Below, in pieces: positions 32,321 to 41,684 of a stretch of DNA of 64,000 nt. Below the pieces are notes generated by a model that was not told the origin of the DNA, did no database searches, and saw only the letters and a list, made by a program, of their open reading frames with translations. The stretch lies in assembly GCA_963703945.1 (NCBI GenBank), contig CAVPGM010000046.1, positions 62,001 to 126,000 of the forward strand. Reading direction: 5' to 3'. The stretch comes from JALORV01 sp963703945 (GTDB lineage Bacteria; Pseudomonadota; Gammaproteobacteria; Burkholderiales; Burkholderiaceae_F). A program made the position numbers and the translations under genes. The stretch's first letter is position 1, and each line of letters opens with the position of its first letter.

Positions 32321-34090
32321 ATGGAACAGGGCGTCACGTCGGCGACTGGGGCTGCAAATCGGTTGCAGCTGCTAGGGCTCACGCTGGACCTCACCCACGG
32401 TGAGCTGCGAACCGCGAGCAATGAGCTGGCGGACCTCCGCAAGCAGGCCCTGGATGTCCTGCTGCTTCTGGGCGCCCACGCCGGGCACGTTGTGAGCAAA
32501 GAAGAGTTAATGCGCCGCGTCTGGCCCAACGTCGTCGTGGGCGAAGACTCTCTGGTGCAGGCCATCGCTGACATTCGTCGCGTGCTGGGCGACGACCGGC
32601 ATCAGTTGGTGCGTACCGTTCCCAGGCGTGGTTACATGCTGTTGGCTGACCCGGCAACCGAGCCCGCGAACCCTCCAACGTTTACTGGCAATGCAGCTGT
32701 CCCCGCAGCATTTCGCGCCGCGGCGGCGCCATCCGAGGTACAGGCTGCGACGGTCGCAGGAAAGCGTGGGCGCTGGATACCGATCGCGGCCACGCTGGGA
32801 ATCGTGGCCGCGGTCGCTGCCGGGATCGTCCTTATCCCGCGCAATCCGCCCGGCACCCCGACAAGGGCGCCGTTGTCCAGCGAAATTCCCACCCGTTCGC
32901 TGGTTGTGCTGCCGTTTGAGAGCGAGGGCGTAGCGGCCGAGGAGAGCTGGTTTGCCGACGCGGTGACGGCCGATCTCACAAGCACGCTTGGCCGCTGGCC
33001 GAATGTGTTCGTGATTGCCCGCGATACCGCGCGCACCTACAGAGGCAAGGCCGCCGACCCGCGCGACGTGGCGCGCGAGCTTGGGGTGCGCTATGTGATT
33101 CGCGGCGCTGTGCGGCGCGATGGCGACCGCGTGCGGTTGGACCTAGCGATAGTCGACGGCGAGTCGGGCGCGCAGCGCTGGACCGAGCAGATCGATGTCG
33201 AGCGGGCACGACTCGCGCAATCAATCGACGACATCACGGGAGGTATCGCAAAGACCCTACTAATCGAGGTCGGTCGCGTCGTCGGCGAGCGGGCGGCGAA
33301 GATGCGGCCGGAACAAGTCGAGGCCGACGACCTGGCGATGCAGGGCTTCGCTGTCTACCTGCGCAGTGCCAGCCAAGACAACTTCCTCGAAGCTCGAAAA
33401 CTGTTCGAGCAGGCGGTGGCCAAGGACCCGGACTCGATTCGCGGGCTGGCCGGGGTTAGCCTCTCCAACAGCTTTGGCGTCATCATGCATTGGATGCCAG
33501 ACCGCGACGCGTCTGTGCGCCGCGCAGAGGAGGCGCTGGCCCGGCTGGAGTCGCTCGACCCCAGCGGCGCGGACACACTGATGGCACGGGCCAGTTTGGC
33601 CAACATGCGCGGCGACTGGGAGGGCGTTCTGCTCGTTGCCGGCACGCTGCTCGAGCACTATCCGAACAATCCGACGTCGCACCATCATCGTTGCTCGTCG
33701 CTGCTGCGACTGGGCGGCTTCGAAGTGGCCATTCCGTCGTGCGAGCGGGCGATCAGGATCAGTCCGCGCGATTCGCGTGTCCCCATCTGGAACGGGCTGA
33801 TCGGCATGAATTACTTCATGCTCGGGCAGTACGCGCAGGCAGCCGACTACTCAAGGCGAACGGTAACTGCGAATCCGAAGATTCTCGGCTACTGGCCGCT
33901 GCTGGCCGCATCACTCACGCTCGATGGTCGTCGGGAAGAGGGCGTGCAGGTCCTGAAGGAGTTCATGGAACGCAACCCGGGGTTCGCGGCCGCGGAGCTT
34001 CCGAAGAGGTGGGGGTACGGCAAACACCCTCGTTTCGTCGAGGGTCTCGATCGCATGATCGCCACCTTGCGCGAGATGGGGATGCCCTGA
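32321..34090 (+). CDS. CadC-like regulator: OmpR-type winged helix, membrane segment and TPR region
   Basis: 589 residues from the ATG at 32321 (GCGAGGCGGA upstream). Residues ~15-110 form a winged-helix DNA-binding domain (LTLDLTHGELRT, ALDVLLLLGAHAGHVVSKEELMR, VWPNVVVGEDSLVQAIADIR, VRTVPRRGYML). A single membrane helix (IPIAATLGIVAAVAAGIVLIP) lies at ~150-170. The following domain (SLVVLPFESEG, LGVRYVIRGAVRRDGDRVRL) is typical of adenylate-cyclase-like TPR proteins, followed by tetratricopeptide-like helices to the end. Membrane-tethered one-component regulator; signal unknown. Confidence 0.85.
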   Translation: MEQGVTSATGAANRLQLLGLTLDLTHGELRTASNELADLRKQALDVLLLLGAHAGHVVSKEELMRRVWPNVVVGEDSLVQAIADIRRVLGDDRHQLVRTVPRRGYMLLADPATEPANPPTFTGNAAVPAAFRAAAAPSEVQAATVAGKRGRWIPIAATLGIVAAVAAGIVLIPRNPPGTPTRAPLSSEIPTRSLVVLPFESEGVAAEESWFADAVTADLTSTLGRWPNVFVIARDTARTYRGKAADPRDVARELGVRYVIRGAVRRDGDRVRLDLAIVDGESGAQRWTEQIDVERARLAQSIDDITGGIAKTLLIEVGRVVGERAAKMRPEQVEADDLAMQGFAVYLRSASQDNFLEARKLFEQAVAKDPDSIRGLAGVSLSNSFGVIMHWMPDRDASVRRAEEALARLESLDPSGADTLMARASLANMRGDWEGVLLVAGTLLEHYPNNPTSHHHRCSSLLRLGGFEVAIPSCERAIRISPRDSRVPIWNGLIGMNYFMLGQYAQAADYSRRTVTANPKILGYWPLLAASLTLDGRREEGVQVLKEFMERNPGFAAAELPKRWGYGKHPRFVEGLDRMIATLREMGMP

Positions 34091-34369
34091 CTAGCAGCAC
34101 CTGGTCGACTTCTGGCATCGGCGTGATGTCCGCTGTCAGGCAATCGTTTGTGGCCGCTTCCGGCGATCGCTAGTGTCGGCTAGGGGTCGGGCTCCGCCGA
34201 TTCGAGCGTCTGCTTGCGTCCGGGCAGTGATTGCCGGCATAGGGTCAATCCCGCCGGCACACGCAGCTACGGCTGAAGCGAGTTTGTTAGTCCTGCCGAG
34301 GGCCGGCGTACCGCGGGGCCAACGCATCGCAATCGGGGTTGCCGGCAAAACGGGCAAAATCCGCCCTCC

Positions 34370-34459
34370 GGAGGCGTGGCCGAGCGGTTGAAGGCACCGG
34401 TCTTGAAAACCGGCAACGGGGCAACCCGTTCGTGAGTTCGAATCTCACCGCCTCCGCCA
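34370..34459 (+). tRNA. tRNA-Ser (anticodon TGA)
   Basis: Acceptor arms GGAGGCG (34370-34376) and CGCCTCC (34449-34455), discriminator G and encoded CCA at 34457-34459. The anticodon stem CCGGT/ACCGG (34397-34401/34409-34413) frames loop CTTGAAA with anticodon TGA at 34404-34406. A long variable arm with CGGGGCAACCCG and the T arm GTTCGAATC complete a serine tRNA. No integration scar is evident next to it; 34091-34369 upstream holds no supported gene. Confidence 0.95.
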
Positions 34460-34535
34460 TCATTGGCCGCTCGCCGTCGCAAAGCGGCGGCTGACCGCTG
34501 CGACCCACGACCGGACGCCATCAATAGTCGCCGAG

Positions 34536-36047
34536 ATGCCGCAGACCATTCCGCGCCTGAGCCTCGACGGCATCTCCAAGCATTACGGTGCCACCCGCGC
34601 CAACGACGGCATATCGCTTGACGTGATGCCGGGTGAGATCGTCGCCGTACTCGGCGAAAACGGCGCGGGCAAGAGCACCTTGATGAAGGTGATCTACGGA
34701 ATCGTCCGGCCCGATGCGGGCGAGCTCGATATCGACGGCCGGCCGGTGCGCGTTGCCAGTCCGGCGCAGGCCCGCGCGCTCGGTGTCGCGATGGTGTTCC
34801 AGCACTTCGTGCTGTTCGATTCGCTGACCGTCGTCGAGAACGTCGCACTCGGTGTGGCGCCGGCGCGGATCGCCGACCTCACCGGGCGCCTGCGCGAACT
34901 GGCGGTCCACTACGACCTCGACGTCGACCCGCACCAACGCGTGCACGACCTTTCGGTCGGCGAGCGCCAGCGCGTCGAGATCCTGCGTGCGCTGATGTCC
35001 ACCCCGCGGGTGCTGATCCTCGATGAGCCGACATCGGTGCTCAAGCCGCGCGCGATCGAACGGCTGTTCGTCACGCTCGAGCGACTGGCCGCCGATGGCG
35101 TCAGCGTGCTGTTCATCAGCCACAAGCTGGACGAGATACGACGCATCGCGCATCGCTGTGTCGTGCTTCGCGCCGGTCGCGTGGTGGCGACGGTCGATCC
35201 GCGCATCGAAACCGAAGCCGGGCTGGCCCGACTGATGCTCGGCGCCGATCCGCCGTCGATCGCGTCGCACGCCTCGCCGCCTGGAGTGGTCGCGCTCGAG
35301 GTGCGCGGACTCGATACCACGCATGCCGCCGAGCGTTACCAATGGCTGCACCGTATCGACATCGATCTGCACTGCGGCGAGATCGTCGGCATCGCCGGCG
35401 TCTCGGGCAACGGACAGGCTGCATTGATGGCTGCCCTGTCGGGTGAATGGCTCGACGTACGCGGTTCGATCCGGTTGTTCGGCGCCGAGATCGGACACAT
35501 GCCCACCGCTGGCCGGCGGGCGCTCGGTCTGCGTTACATACCTGAAGAACGGATCGGCCATGCGGTCGTGGGTTCGATGACGCTGGGTGAAAACATCGTG
35601 CTGACGGGCGACCGGCTGCGCACGCACGGCTTCGTGCACTACGCCGACGCGCGTCGCGCGGCAAGCGCACTGATCGAGCGGCACGCCGTACGCGCGACCG
35701 GACCCCAGGCAGCCGCTGGCAGCCTGTCAGGTGGCAACCTGCAGAAATTCGTGGTCGGTCGCGAGCTCGATGGCGCGCCGCGGGTGCTGCTGGCGAGCCA
35801 GCCCACCTGGGGCGTCGACGTCGGCGCCGCCGCGATCATCCGCAACGAGCTGATCGCACGTCGCAGCGCCGGCTGCGCGATCCTGGTCGTGTCGGAAGAC
35901 CTCGACGAACTCTTCGAGTTGAGCGACCGCCTGTTCGTCATGTCGAAGGGACGGCTGTCACCCTCGGTGCGCCCGAACGAAATCAGCGTGCAGGACCTCG
36001 GCCGCTGGATGTCGGGACTGTGGCCCGCGATGCAGGCCGCCGCATGA
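34536..36047 (+). CDS. ABC importer ATPase with two nucleotide-binding domains (nucleoside/sugar type)
   Basis: 503 residues. First domain: Walker A GENGAGKSTL, signature LSVGERQRVE, Walker B VLILDEPTSVL. Second domain: a degenerate Walker A, GVSGNGQAAL, signature LSGGNLQKFVVGREL, and ASQPTWGVDV in place of Walker B/D-loop. This doubled architecture with a defective second site is typical of carbohydrate/nucleoside importers of the BMP class. It is followed by two permease genes and, 2.4 kb later, the BMP-type binding protein, together a complete purine-nucleoside-type importer. ATP hydrolysis in the cytoplasm drives uptake. The gene starts 76 bp after tRNA-Ser. Confidence 0.93.
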   Translation: MPQTIPRLSLDGISKHYGATRANDGISLDVMPGEIVAVLGENGAGKSTLMKVIYGIVRPDAGELDIDGRPVRVASPAQARALGVAMVFQHFVLFDSLTVVENVALGVAPARIADLTGRLRELAVHYDLDVDPHQRVHDLSVGERQRVEILRALMSTPRVLILDEPTSVLKPRAIERLFVTLERLAADGVSVLFISHKLDEIRRIAHRCVVLRAGRVVATVDPRIETEAGLARLMLGADPPSIASHASPPGVVALEVRGLDTTHAAERYQWLHRIDIDLHCGEIVGIAGVSGNGQAALMAALSGEWLDVRGSIRLFGAEIGHMPTAGRRALGLRYIPEERIGHAVVGSMTLGENIVLTGDRLRTHGFVHYADARRAASALIERHAVRATGPQAAAGSLSGGNLQKFVVGRELDGAPRVLLASQPTWGVDVGAAAIIRNELIARRSAGCAILVVSEDLDELFELSDRLFVMSKGRLSPSVRPNEISVQDLGRWMSGLWPAMQAAA

Positions 36048-36059
36048 GCGCCGCCCGGC

Positions 36060-36115
36060 CGCTCCGAAGGCGGTCGCGTCCCCCTTGGGGGGACCGCCCG
36101 CAGGGCCAGGGGGCA
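36060..36115. repeat. GC-rich palindromic spacer repeat
   Basis: GGCGGT (36069-36074) pairs with ACCGCC (36093-36098), and TCCCCC (36079-36084) with GGGGGA (36088-36093), forming a long hairpin between the ATPase and permease genes. The text resembles an intergenic repeat I associate with Burkholderiales genomes. No second copy is in this window. Confidence 0.5.
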
Positions 36116-36117
36116 AC

Positions 36118-37197
36118 ATGACGCTTCCGCTGGCGCTCGTGCCGCGCATCGAGGCGTCGCGCGCGATGACGTGGGCTTCGCCGGCGATCGCCATCGTGCT
36201 GACGCTGCTCGCCGGTGCACTGCTATTCGCCCTGATGGGAACCGCGCCGACGGCCGGGCTCAAGGTTTTCCTGTGGGATCCGCTGGCGACGCGTCGTGGC
36301 TGGTCGGAACTTGGCCTGAAGGCCACGCCGCTGATGCTGTGTGCGGTGGGCCTGGCGGTTTGCTTTCGCGCCAACGTCTGGAACATCGGTGCCGAGGGCC
36401 AGTTGATTGCCGGCGCGATCGCCGGTGGCGGCATCGCGCTGCTGGCCACGCGCTCCAGTTCGTCGATGCTGGTGCCCGCCATCCTCGCGGCCGCAGCGAT
36501 CGGCGGCGCCGCCTGGGCGGCGATCACCGCCTGGTTGCGCGATCGGTTCAATGCGAACGAGATCCTCGTCAGCCTGATGCTGGTGTACGTGGCGCAACTG
36601 CTGCTCGCGTGGCTGGTGCACGGCGTGTGGAAGGATCCCGAGGGTTTCGGCTTTCCGCAGTCGAAACTTTTCGAGTCGGCCGCGCGCATGCCAGTCCTGA
36701 TCGCGGGGACACGACTGAACATCGGCTTCGTCCTGGCGCTGGCCGCGGTCGCAGCCCTGTGGCTGATGCTCGGCAGGATGGTGATCGGGTTCCAGCTCAA
36801 GGTGGCCGGACTCGCGCCCGCGGCCGCGCGTTACGCGGGATTCTCGGAGCGGTGGCTCTTGTGGTTCGCGCTGCTGCTGAGTGGCGCGCTCGCCGGCATT
36901 GCGGGCGGCGTCGAGGCCACCGGCCCGGTCGGCCAGTTGACGGCGACGATTTCCCCCGGCTACGGCTTCGCTGCGATCATCGTGGCGTTCGTCGGTCGCC
37001 TGCATCCGGTCGGCATCGTCTTCGCGTCATTCGTGATGGCGCTGTTCTACATCGGCGGCGAACTGGCCCAGTCCCGCCTGGGTCTTCCCTATGCACTCAC
37101 CGGCGTCTACCAGGGTCTGCTGCTGTTTTTCCTGCTCGCGTGCGACACCCTGATCGCCTACAGGATCGTGCGGCGGCCGGCCGCCTCGGTCGCCTGA
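36118..37197 (+). CDS. ABC importer permease 1 (BPD_transp_2 type)
   Basis: 359 residues from the ATG at 36118, preceded by CCAGGGGGCAAC; the upstream alternative lies within the palindromic spacer. About eight to nine membrane segments. The family region FRANVWNIGAEGQLIAGAIAGGG lies near residue 90 and a cytoplasmic coupling loop with KVAGLAPAAARYAGFSERW near 240. YufP/NupB-like permease of a nucleoside importer, paired with the next gene. Confidence 0.92.
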   Translation: MTLPLALVPRIEASRAMTWASPAIAIVLTLLAGALLFALMGTAPTAGLKVFLWDPLATRRGWSELGLKATPLMLCAVGLAVCFRANVWNIGAEGQLIAGAIAGGGIALLATRSSSSMLVPAILAAAAIGGAAWAAITAWLRDRFNANEILVSLMLVYVAQLLLAWLVHGVWKDPEGFGFPQSKLFESAARMPVLIAGTRLNIGFVLALAAVAALWLMLGRMVIGFQLKVAGLAPAAARYAGFSERWLLWFALLLSGALAGIAGGVEATGPVGQLTATISPGYGFAAIIVAFVGRLHPVGIVFASFVMALFYIGGELAQSRLGLPYALTGVYQGLLLFFLLACDTLIAYRIVRRPAASVA

Positions 37198-37210
37198 GGC
37201 GCGAATCATC

Positions 37211-38131
37211 GTGAACGACCTTGCCGCACTGACCGCTGCCACGCTGAGCGCAGGCACGCCGCTGCTGCTGGCCGCGATCGGCATCGTCATCAGCGAAAAG
37301 AGCGGCGTAGTGAACCTCGGGATCGAGGGGATCATGCTGGTCGCCGCGGTTGTGGGTTTCGCGGCCGCGCATGCGACCGGGGTTCCCGTCGCGGGATTCA
37401 TTGCAGGCGCTCTGGCCGGTGCGCTGCTGGCTACGCTTTTTGCGGTGCTGACGCTCGGACTGCTGACGAACCAGTACGCCACCGGGCTTGCGCTTGCACT
37501 GTTCGGTGCAGGCCTTTCCGCATTCATCGGGCAATCGCTGCAGGGTGAGACCCTGGCGCCGCGCGGCACCGACGGCATCCCAGGGCTGCGCGACTTGTCC
37601 GTCGTCGGTCCGGCGCTGTTCGCTCAGCACTGGCTCGTCTACGCCGCACTGCTGCTGGTGGCGGTGGTAGCAGTGTTCCTGCATCGCACTCGCGCGGGGC
37701 TGGTGCTGCGTGCCGTCGGTGAATCGCCGGAGGCGGCGCATGCCCTCGGCATTCCGGTGCGCCGCATCCGCTACGCGGCGCTCGTATTCGGCGGCGCGTG
37801 CGCCGGCCTGGCCGGTGCGTTCTTGTCGATCGTCTACACGCCGTTGTGGTCCGAAGGCATGGTCGCCGGGCGCGGCTGGATTGCGCTGGCGCTGGTCACG
37901 TTCGCGACCTGGCGTCCGGAGCGCGTGCTGCTGGGGGCGTACCTTTTCGGCGGCGTGACCATGCTGCAGTTTTATCTGCAGGGCGAGGGTGTCGAGATTC
38001 CGACCCAGTTGCTGGCCATGACGCCATATCTGGCCACCATCGCGGTGCTCGCGCTGATCTCGCGCAATCCGCGCTGGATCCGGCTCAACATGCCTGCTTC
38101 GCTGGGGAAGCCGTTCAATCCGAACGCCTGA
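37211..38131 (+). CDS. ABC importer permease 2 (BPD_transp_2 type)
   Basis: 306 residues from a GTG at 37211, 13 bp after permease 1. The N-terminal region ISEKSGVVNLGIEGIMLVAAV is diagnostic of the second, shorter permease in BMP-type nucleoside importers, and the coupling loop reads AVGESPEAAHALGIPVRRIRY. About eight membrane segments. It forms the channel heterodimer with the previous gene product. Confidence 0.92.
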   Translation: MNDLAALTAATLSAGTPLLLAAIGIVISEKSGVVNLGIEGIMLVAAVVGFAAAHATGVPVAGFIAGALAGALLATLFAVLTLGLLTNQYATGLALALFGAGLSAFIGQSLQGETLAPRGTDGIPGLRDLSVVGPALFAQHWLVYAALLLVAVVAVFLHRTRAGLVLRAVGESPEAAHALGIPVRRIRYAALVFGGACAGLAGAFLSIVYTPLWSEGMVAGRGWIALALVTFATWRPERVLLGAYLFGGVTMLQFYLQGEGVEIPTQLLAMTPYLATIAVLALISRNPRWIRLNMPASLGKPFNPNA

Positions 38132-38152
38132 AGGCCGCGACCGAGCGCAGGA

Positions 38153-39856
38153 TCACGTTGGGCCGGCGTCGAGCTGCGCCAGCGCGCTCTGCAGACGGGT
38201 GTGCCTCGCGAACCTTTGTGCATAGCCGCGCTCGGATACCGCAGCTTTCGCACTGACCAGTTCGACCAGTGCATGCCGCTCGGCGCGCGACCATTCGCCC
38301 ACCCGCAGCATGGCGATCACCGGGCAGAGCGCATCCCACGCCCGGCGCTCGGCGGGTGACCACGAGTCGAGCGACTGCACGCCACAGTCCCTGCGTGCGC
38401 GTCGGCTGGCGAGTTCGATCGAGCGGTCGCGATCGTCGGGCGCCAGACTCGCAAGGAAGGCACCAGCTCGCAAGCCGATGCGCGTCGGCGTCACGAGCGG
38501 CGCTGGATCGGCGGGATCGATGTCGAAGTAGAGGTGCCGTGTGGCAAACCGCCGCAGCACGGGCAGGGCCGTACGGTAGCGTGGATCGCGACCTACGCTC
38601 GCTGCTTCGGACTCTGCGAGTCGTTGGATGCGTGCATCGCGCGGCCAGAAGCCCAACTTGGCGTAAAACCACCAGGCTCCGGACTGCAAGCCCTCGTCGT
38701 TACGCTGGCCGAGTTGAAACGGTTCGATGCTGAAAGAGGTGACGCCGAAGGCGAAGCGCAAGGTGGCGAGCAGCCGGGCGAAGGTGTAGGCAGACTCGCC
38801 GCCACGGAAGGTGTCAAAGGTGTTGAACGAGATCGCGGCCGAACGACCGACGAGATCGGCTTGGTGGTAGCCAATCGGCACTCCGTTTTGCAGCGTAAGA
38901 CCCCCGTAGATGGCGGGCAGCGCGGGGCGGCGCTCTGGCACCATTCCGATCAGCGCGAACGTCAGTCCTTCGCCGTCATCGGCCAGCCACACATCGCGTT
39001 CGTTGCCGTAGGCGAACGCATCGAGGTCGCGCTGGCGCGTGATCATCGATTCTCTGGCGAGGCGGAGTAGCTCGCGTGCGTCGCGGCGCGACGCGAGGCG
39101 TATTGAGCGCGGGCGCCGCTCGAGTTCGAGACGAAGATCGGGCCGCTCGTGGCGCAGCGGCCCCGATTGCCAACTGCGCAGCGCGCGGTCAAAGCGCGCA
39201 CGCGTGCGCGATGGCGTGCCGGGCGCGGCGGCGAGTTCGCAGCTGGGGTTGATCAGGTCGTAGAACGCTTCGCGAGTCTCGTCGCTGCCCGGCATGGCCG
39301 CTACGCGCTCGATGAGGAAGGTGGCATCGGTCCGCGCGCCGCGCAGCCGATCGATGGCCTCGTAGCCGGCCAGGTGCGCTTCGCGTAGCGCGTGCGCTTC
39401 GATCGGCGACACCAGTGCCGGCAGCAGCTTCGCGATCGATCGACCTGCCTCGCGGTCGGTGCGGTCGAGGGCAAGCGACTGCGGCCAGCGCGCCGCAATC
39501 CAGCGTGCGGTCGGATAGAAGAAGGGAAACCAGAGCAGCGTGCCGGCGATGCCGGAGTAGGCGAGCTCGTCGCGACGTGCCCGCAGATCGGGCCTGCGAT
39601 CGAAGCGCGCCAGCATCCGGTCGAGCTGCCGAAGCACGCGTGCGTCATCCGGATAGGCCTGCAGAAAGCACAGCGCTTCGTGCAGTCGGCGCACCGCTTC
39701 AGAGGTTGGAAGCGCAACATTCGCGAGCCTGCGCAGCAGGGCGAGCTTGCGGCTGGCCCAGCGGCCACCGTGGCGATTACGGCATCGTTCGAGTTGAGCG
39801 AGCTCGCGCAAGGAAGGCGGTTCGGCTGCAGGATTTTGGCCCGCCGAGTGTCGCAC
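38153..39856 (-). CDS. Large protein with a C-terminal acyltransferase-like region, function unknown
   Basis: 567 residues, basic and arginine-rich. The first ~230 residues are helical with leucine-rich pairs (RKLALLRRLANVALP, LHEALCFLQAYPDD). The part at ~330-440 (GVPIGYHQADLVGRSAAISF, TFRGGESAYTFARLLATLRF, PFQLGQRNDEGLQSGAWWFY, AKLGFWPRD) looks like a GNAT-type acyltransferase fold ending in the usual F-x-LGF-x-P motif; this is inference. It lies on the opposite strand inside the importer gene group, between permease 2 and the binding protein. Confidence 0.75.
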   Translation of the reverse strand: MRHSAGQNPAAEPPSLRELAQLERCRNRHGGRWASRKLALLRRLANVALPTSEAVRRLHEALCFLQAYPDDARVLRQLDRMLARFDRRPDLRARRDELAYSGIAGTLLWFPFFYPTARWIAARWPQSLALDRTDREAGRSIAKLLPALVSPIEAHALREAHLAGYEAIDRLRGARTDATFLIERVAAMPGSDETREAFYDLINPSCELAAAPGTPSRTRARFDRALRSWQSGPLRHERPDLRLELERRPRSIRLASRRDARELLRLARESMITRQRDLDAFAYGNERDVWLADDGEGLTFALIGMVPERRPALPAIYGGLTLQNGVPIGYHQADLVGRSAAISFNTFDTFRGGESAYTFARLLATLRFAFGVTSFSIEPFQLGQRNDEGLQSGAWWFYAKLGFWPRDARIQRLAESEAASVGRDPRYRTALPVLRRFATRHLYFDIDPADPAPLVTPTRIGLRAGAFLASLAPDDRDRSIELASRRARRDCGVQSLDSWSPAERRAWDALCPVIAMLRVGEWSRAERHALVELVSAKAAVSERGYAQRFARHTRLQSALAQLDAGPT

Positions 39857-40065
39857 GATCCTGACCGCGCTCGGTCAAGTCGCTGGCGCCACCACCGCGG
39901 CCGCCGCGAACCGTGAATATTGCGCAGCCGGGAGCCGCAGCAGTCAGCGGCAGCGCCGAAAGTTTCGATCTACCTTGCTGTCGGCGTCGTCGGGCAGATT
40001 TGGTCGGGTCGACGCAACGCGAGACTTTCGCAAGGCATAGATCAACGGACTGGCAGGGGACATCC

Positions 40066-40284
40066 ATGACGACACCAGATAGTGCAAGAACAGCGACGCG
40101 ATTGCTGGACCCTCGCTTCAGGTACACGCCGGCGGCCGCGACCGACATCGCCGCGACGTGGAAGCGATTCGGGTTCGATCCTCGCTCGAACGAGCAACGC
40201 CGCCATCGCGCCTTCAGTGCTCTTTCGCTCGCGGCAGACGCTCCCACGACCAACACACGCGCCCTGACGGTTGTGAAGGGCTAG
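40066..40284 (+). CDS. Small conserved hypothetical protein
   Basis: 72 residues from the ATG at 40066 (GGGGACATCC upstream). Pattern RLLDPRFRYTPAAATDIAAT then WKRFGFDPRSNEQRRHR and a loose C-terminal tail; I recall similar short proteins in betaproteobacteria but no function. The open frame extends upstream to 39913 without a ribosome site. No signal or membrane segment. Confidence 0.55.
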   Translation: MTTPDSARTATRLLDPRFRYTPAAATDIAATWKRFGFDPRSNEQRRHRAFSALSLAADAPTTNTRALTVVKG

Positions 40285-40511
40285 CACCCGCAAGTCCCGC
40301 TCCAGGCCGGAAGCAAGTCGACCATTTCAGTTCGAGTGCGACGAGCCGACCGGCGACGGCCAGTTCGCCGTCTGCCCGCACAGCGACGACGATCAGCTCG
40401 GATGTGCCGGGAGTAGTGCCAGTCAATGCGGCGATGGTGGAGCCGTGCGACACGATCACTGCGTAGAATCGCGCCGCTCGCCGTTCGGCGCCGTCTTGCG
40501 TGGAGACCGTC

Positions 40512-41648
40512 ATGTCGCAACGCTCCTTGGTTCTGCTTTCGCTCTCGCTGTCTTCGCTGCTGATGGCGGCCTGCGGCAGGCAGGAACCGCCGCCCCCCGC
40601 CAAAGCGCAGCCCGAGGTTCAGGCGACTGCAGCGAAACCCGCGGCGCTCAAGGTCGGCTTCGTCTTCGTCAGCCCGGTGGGCGATGCCGGCTGGACGGCG
40701 CAGCACAACTTCGGGCGGCTGGCGATGGAGAAGGCGCTCGGCGACCGCGTACAGACGAGCTTCGTCGAAAAGGTGCCCGAGGGCGCGGACGCCGAGCGCG
40801 TGATCCGCGACCTCGCGCAGCAGGGCAACACACTGATCTTCACGACATCGTTCGGATTCATGAATCCGACGATCAAGGTCGCCGAGGAGTTTCCGAACGT
40901 GAAGTTCGAGCATGCGACCGGTTACAAGACGGCCACCAATGTGAACACCTACAACGCCCGCTTCTATGAGGGACGCTACCTCGCCGGTGTGGTGGCCGGC
41001 CGCATGAGCCAGACCGGCACGCTGGGCTACGTCGCGGCGTTTCCGATTCCCGAGGTGCTGCAGGGAATCAACGCGTACGCGCTCGGCGCGCGTTCGGTCA
41101 ATCCCAAGGCGCAGGTGCGTGTCGTATGGGTCAACAGCTGGTACGACCCGGGCAAGGAACGCGATGCCGCCACGACGCTGATCGGGCAGGGTGCCGACGT
41201 CGTCACCCATCACACCGACTCGACCGCTACCGTCGCCGCCGCCGAAGAGAAGGGCAGGATGGCGATCGCCTACCACTCGGACATGCGCAAGTTCGGCCCG
41301 AACGCACAGCTCGCCGCGGTGACGCACCACTGGGGCGACTACTACACGGCGCGGGCGAGGGCCGTGATGGACGGAAGCTGGTCGGTCAAGCCGGTGTGGG
41401 GCGGCATCCGCGAAGGATTCATCAAGCTGGAGGGCTTGTCCGACAAGCTGCCGAAGGATCTCGTCGACGATGTCAGGAAGCGGGAGGACGCCATACGCGC
41501 TGGCAGCCTGCATCCGTTCACCGGTCCCATCCGGTCCAACGACGGGAAAGAGGTGATCGCCAGCGGCACGCTCACCGACGAGCAGCTGGGCAAGATGGAC
41601 TACTACGTCGCCGGCGTGATCGGCAAGGTGCCGACCGGCGGCAAGTGA
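40512..41648 (+). CDS. BMP-family lipoprotein, substrate-binding protein of the nucleoside importer
   Basis: 378 residues from the ATG at 40512 (GGAGACC upstream). Lipoprotein signal LSLSSLLMAACG with the lipid Cys. The mature domain shows VGFVFVSPVGDAGWTAQHN, then FTTSFGFMNPTIKVAEEFP, YEGRYLAGVVAGRMS, GYVAAFPIPEVLQGINAYAL and VVTHHTDSTATVAAAEEKG, all typical of Bmp/Med proteins (PnrA-like purine-nucleoside binders). It delivers substrate to the permeases encoded at 36-38 kb, from which it is separated by a minus-strand gene and a small ORF. Confidence 0.93.
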   Translation: MSQRSLVLLSLSLSSLLMAACGRQEPPPPAKAQPEVQATAAKPAALKVGFVFVSPVGDAGWTAQHNFGRLAMEKALGDRVQTSFVEKVPEGADAERVIRDLAQQGNTLIFTTSFGFMNPTIKVAEEFPNVKFEHATGYKTATNVNTYNARFYEGRYLAGVVAGRMSQTGTLGYVAAFPIPEVLQGINAYALGARSVNPKAQVRVVWVNSWYDPGKERDAATTLIGQGADVVTHHTDSTATVAAAEEKGRMAIAYHSDMRKFGPNAQLAAVTHHWGDYYTARARAVMDGSWSVKPVWGGIREGFIKLEGLSDKLPKDLVDDVRKREDAIRAGSLHPFTGPIRSNDGKEVIASGTLTDEQLGKMDYYVAGVIGKVPTGGK

Positions 41649-41684
41649 CCGCGGCTTTGGGCGGACAACAACCTTTTTGCAGCC

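Noticed and set aside
34370..34459. tRNA-Ser as an integration site of a genomic island
   Set aside because: No integrase next to it and no obvious copy of the tRNA 3' end downstream; the next genes are an ordinary importer.
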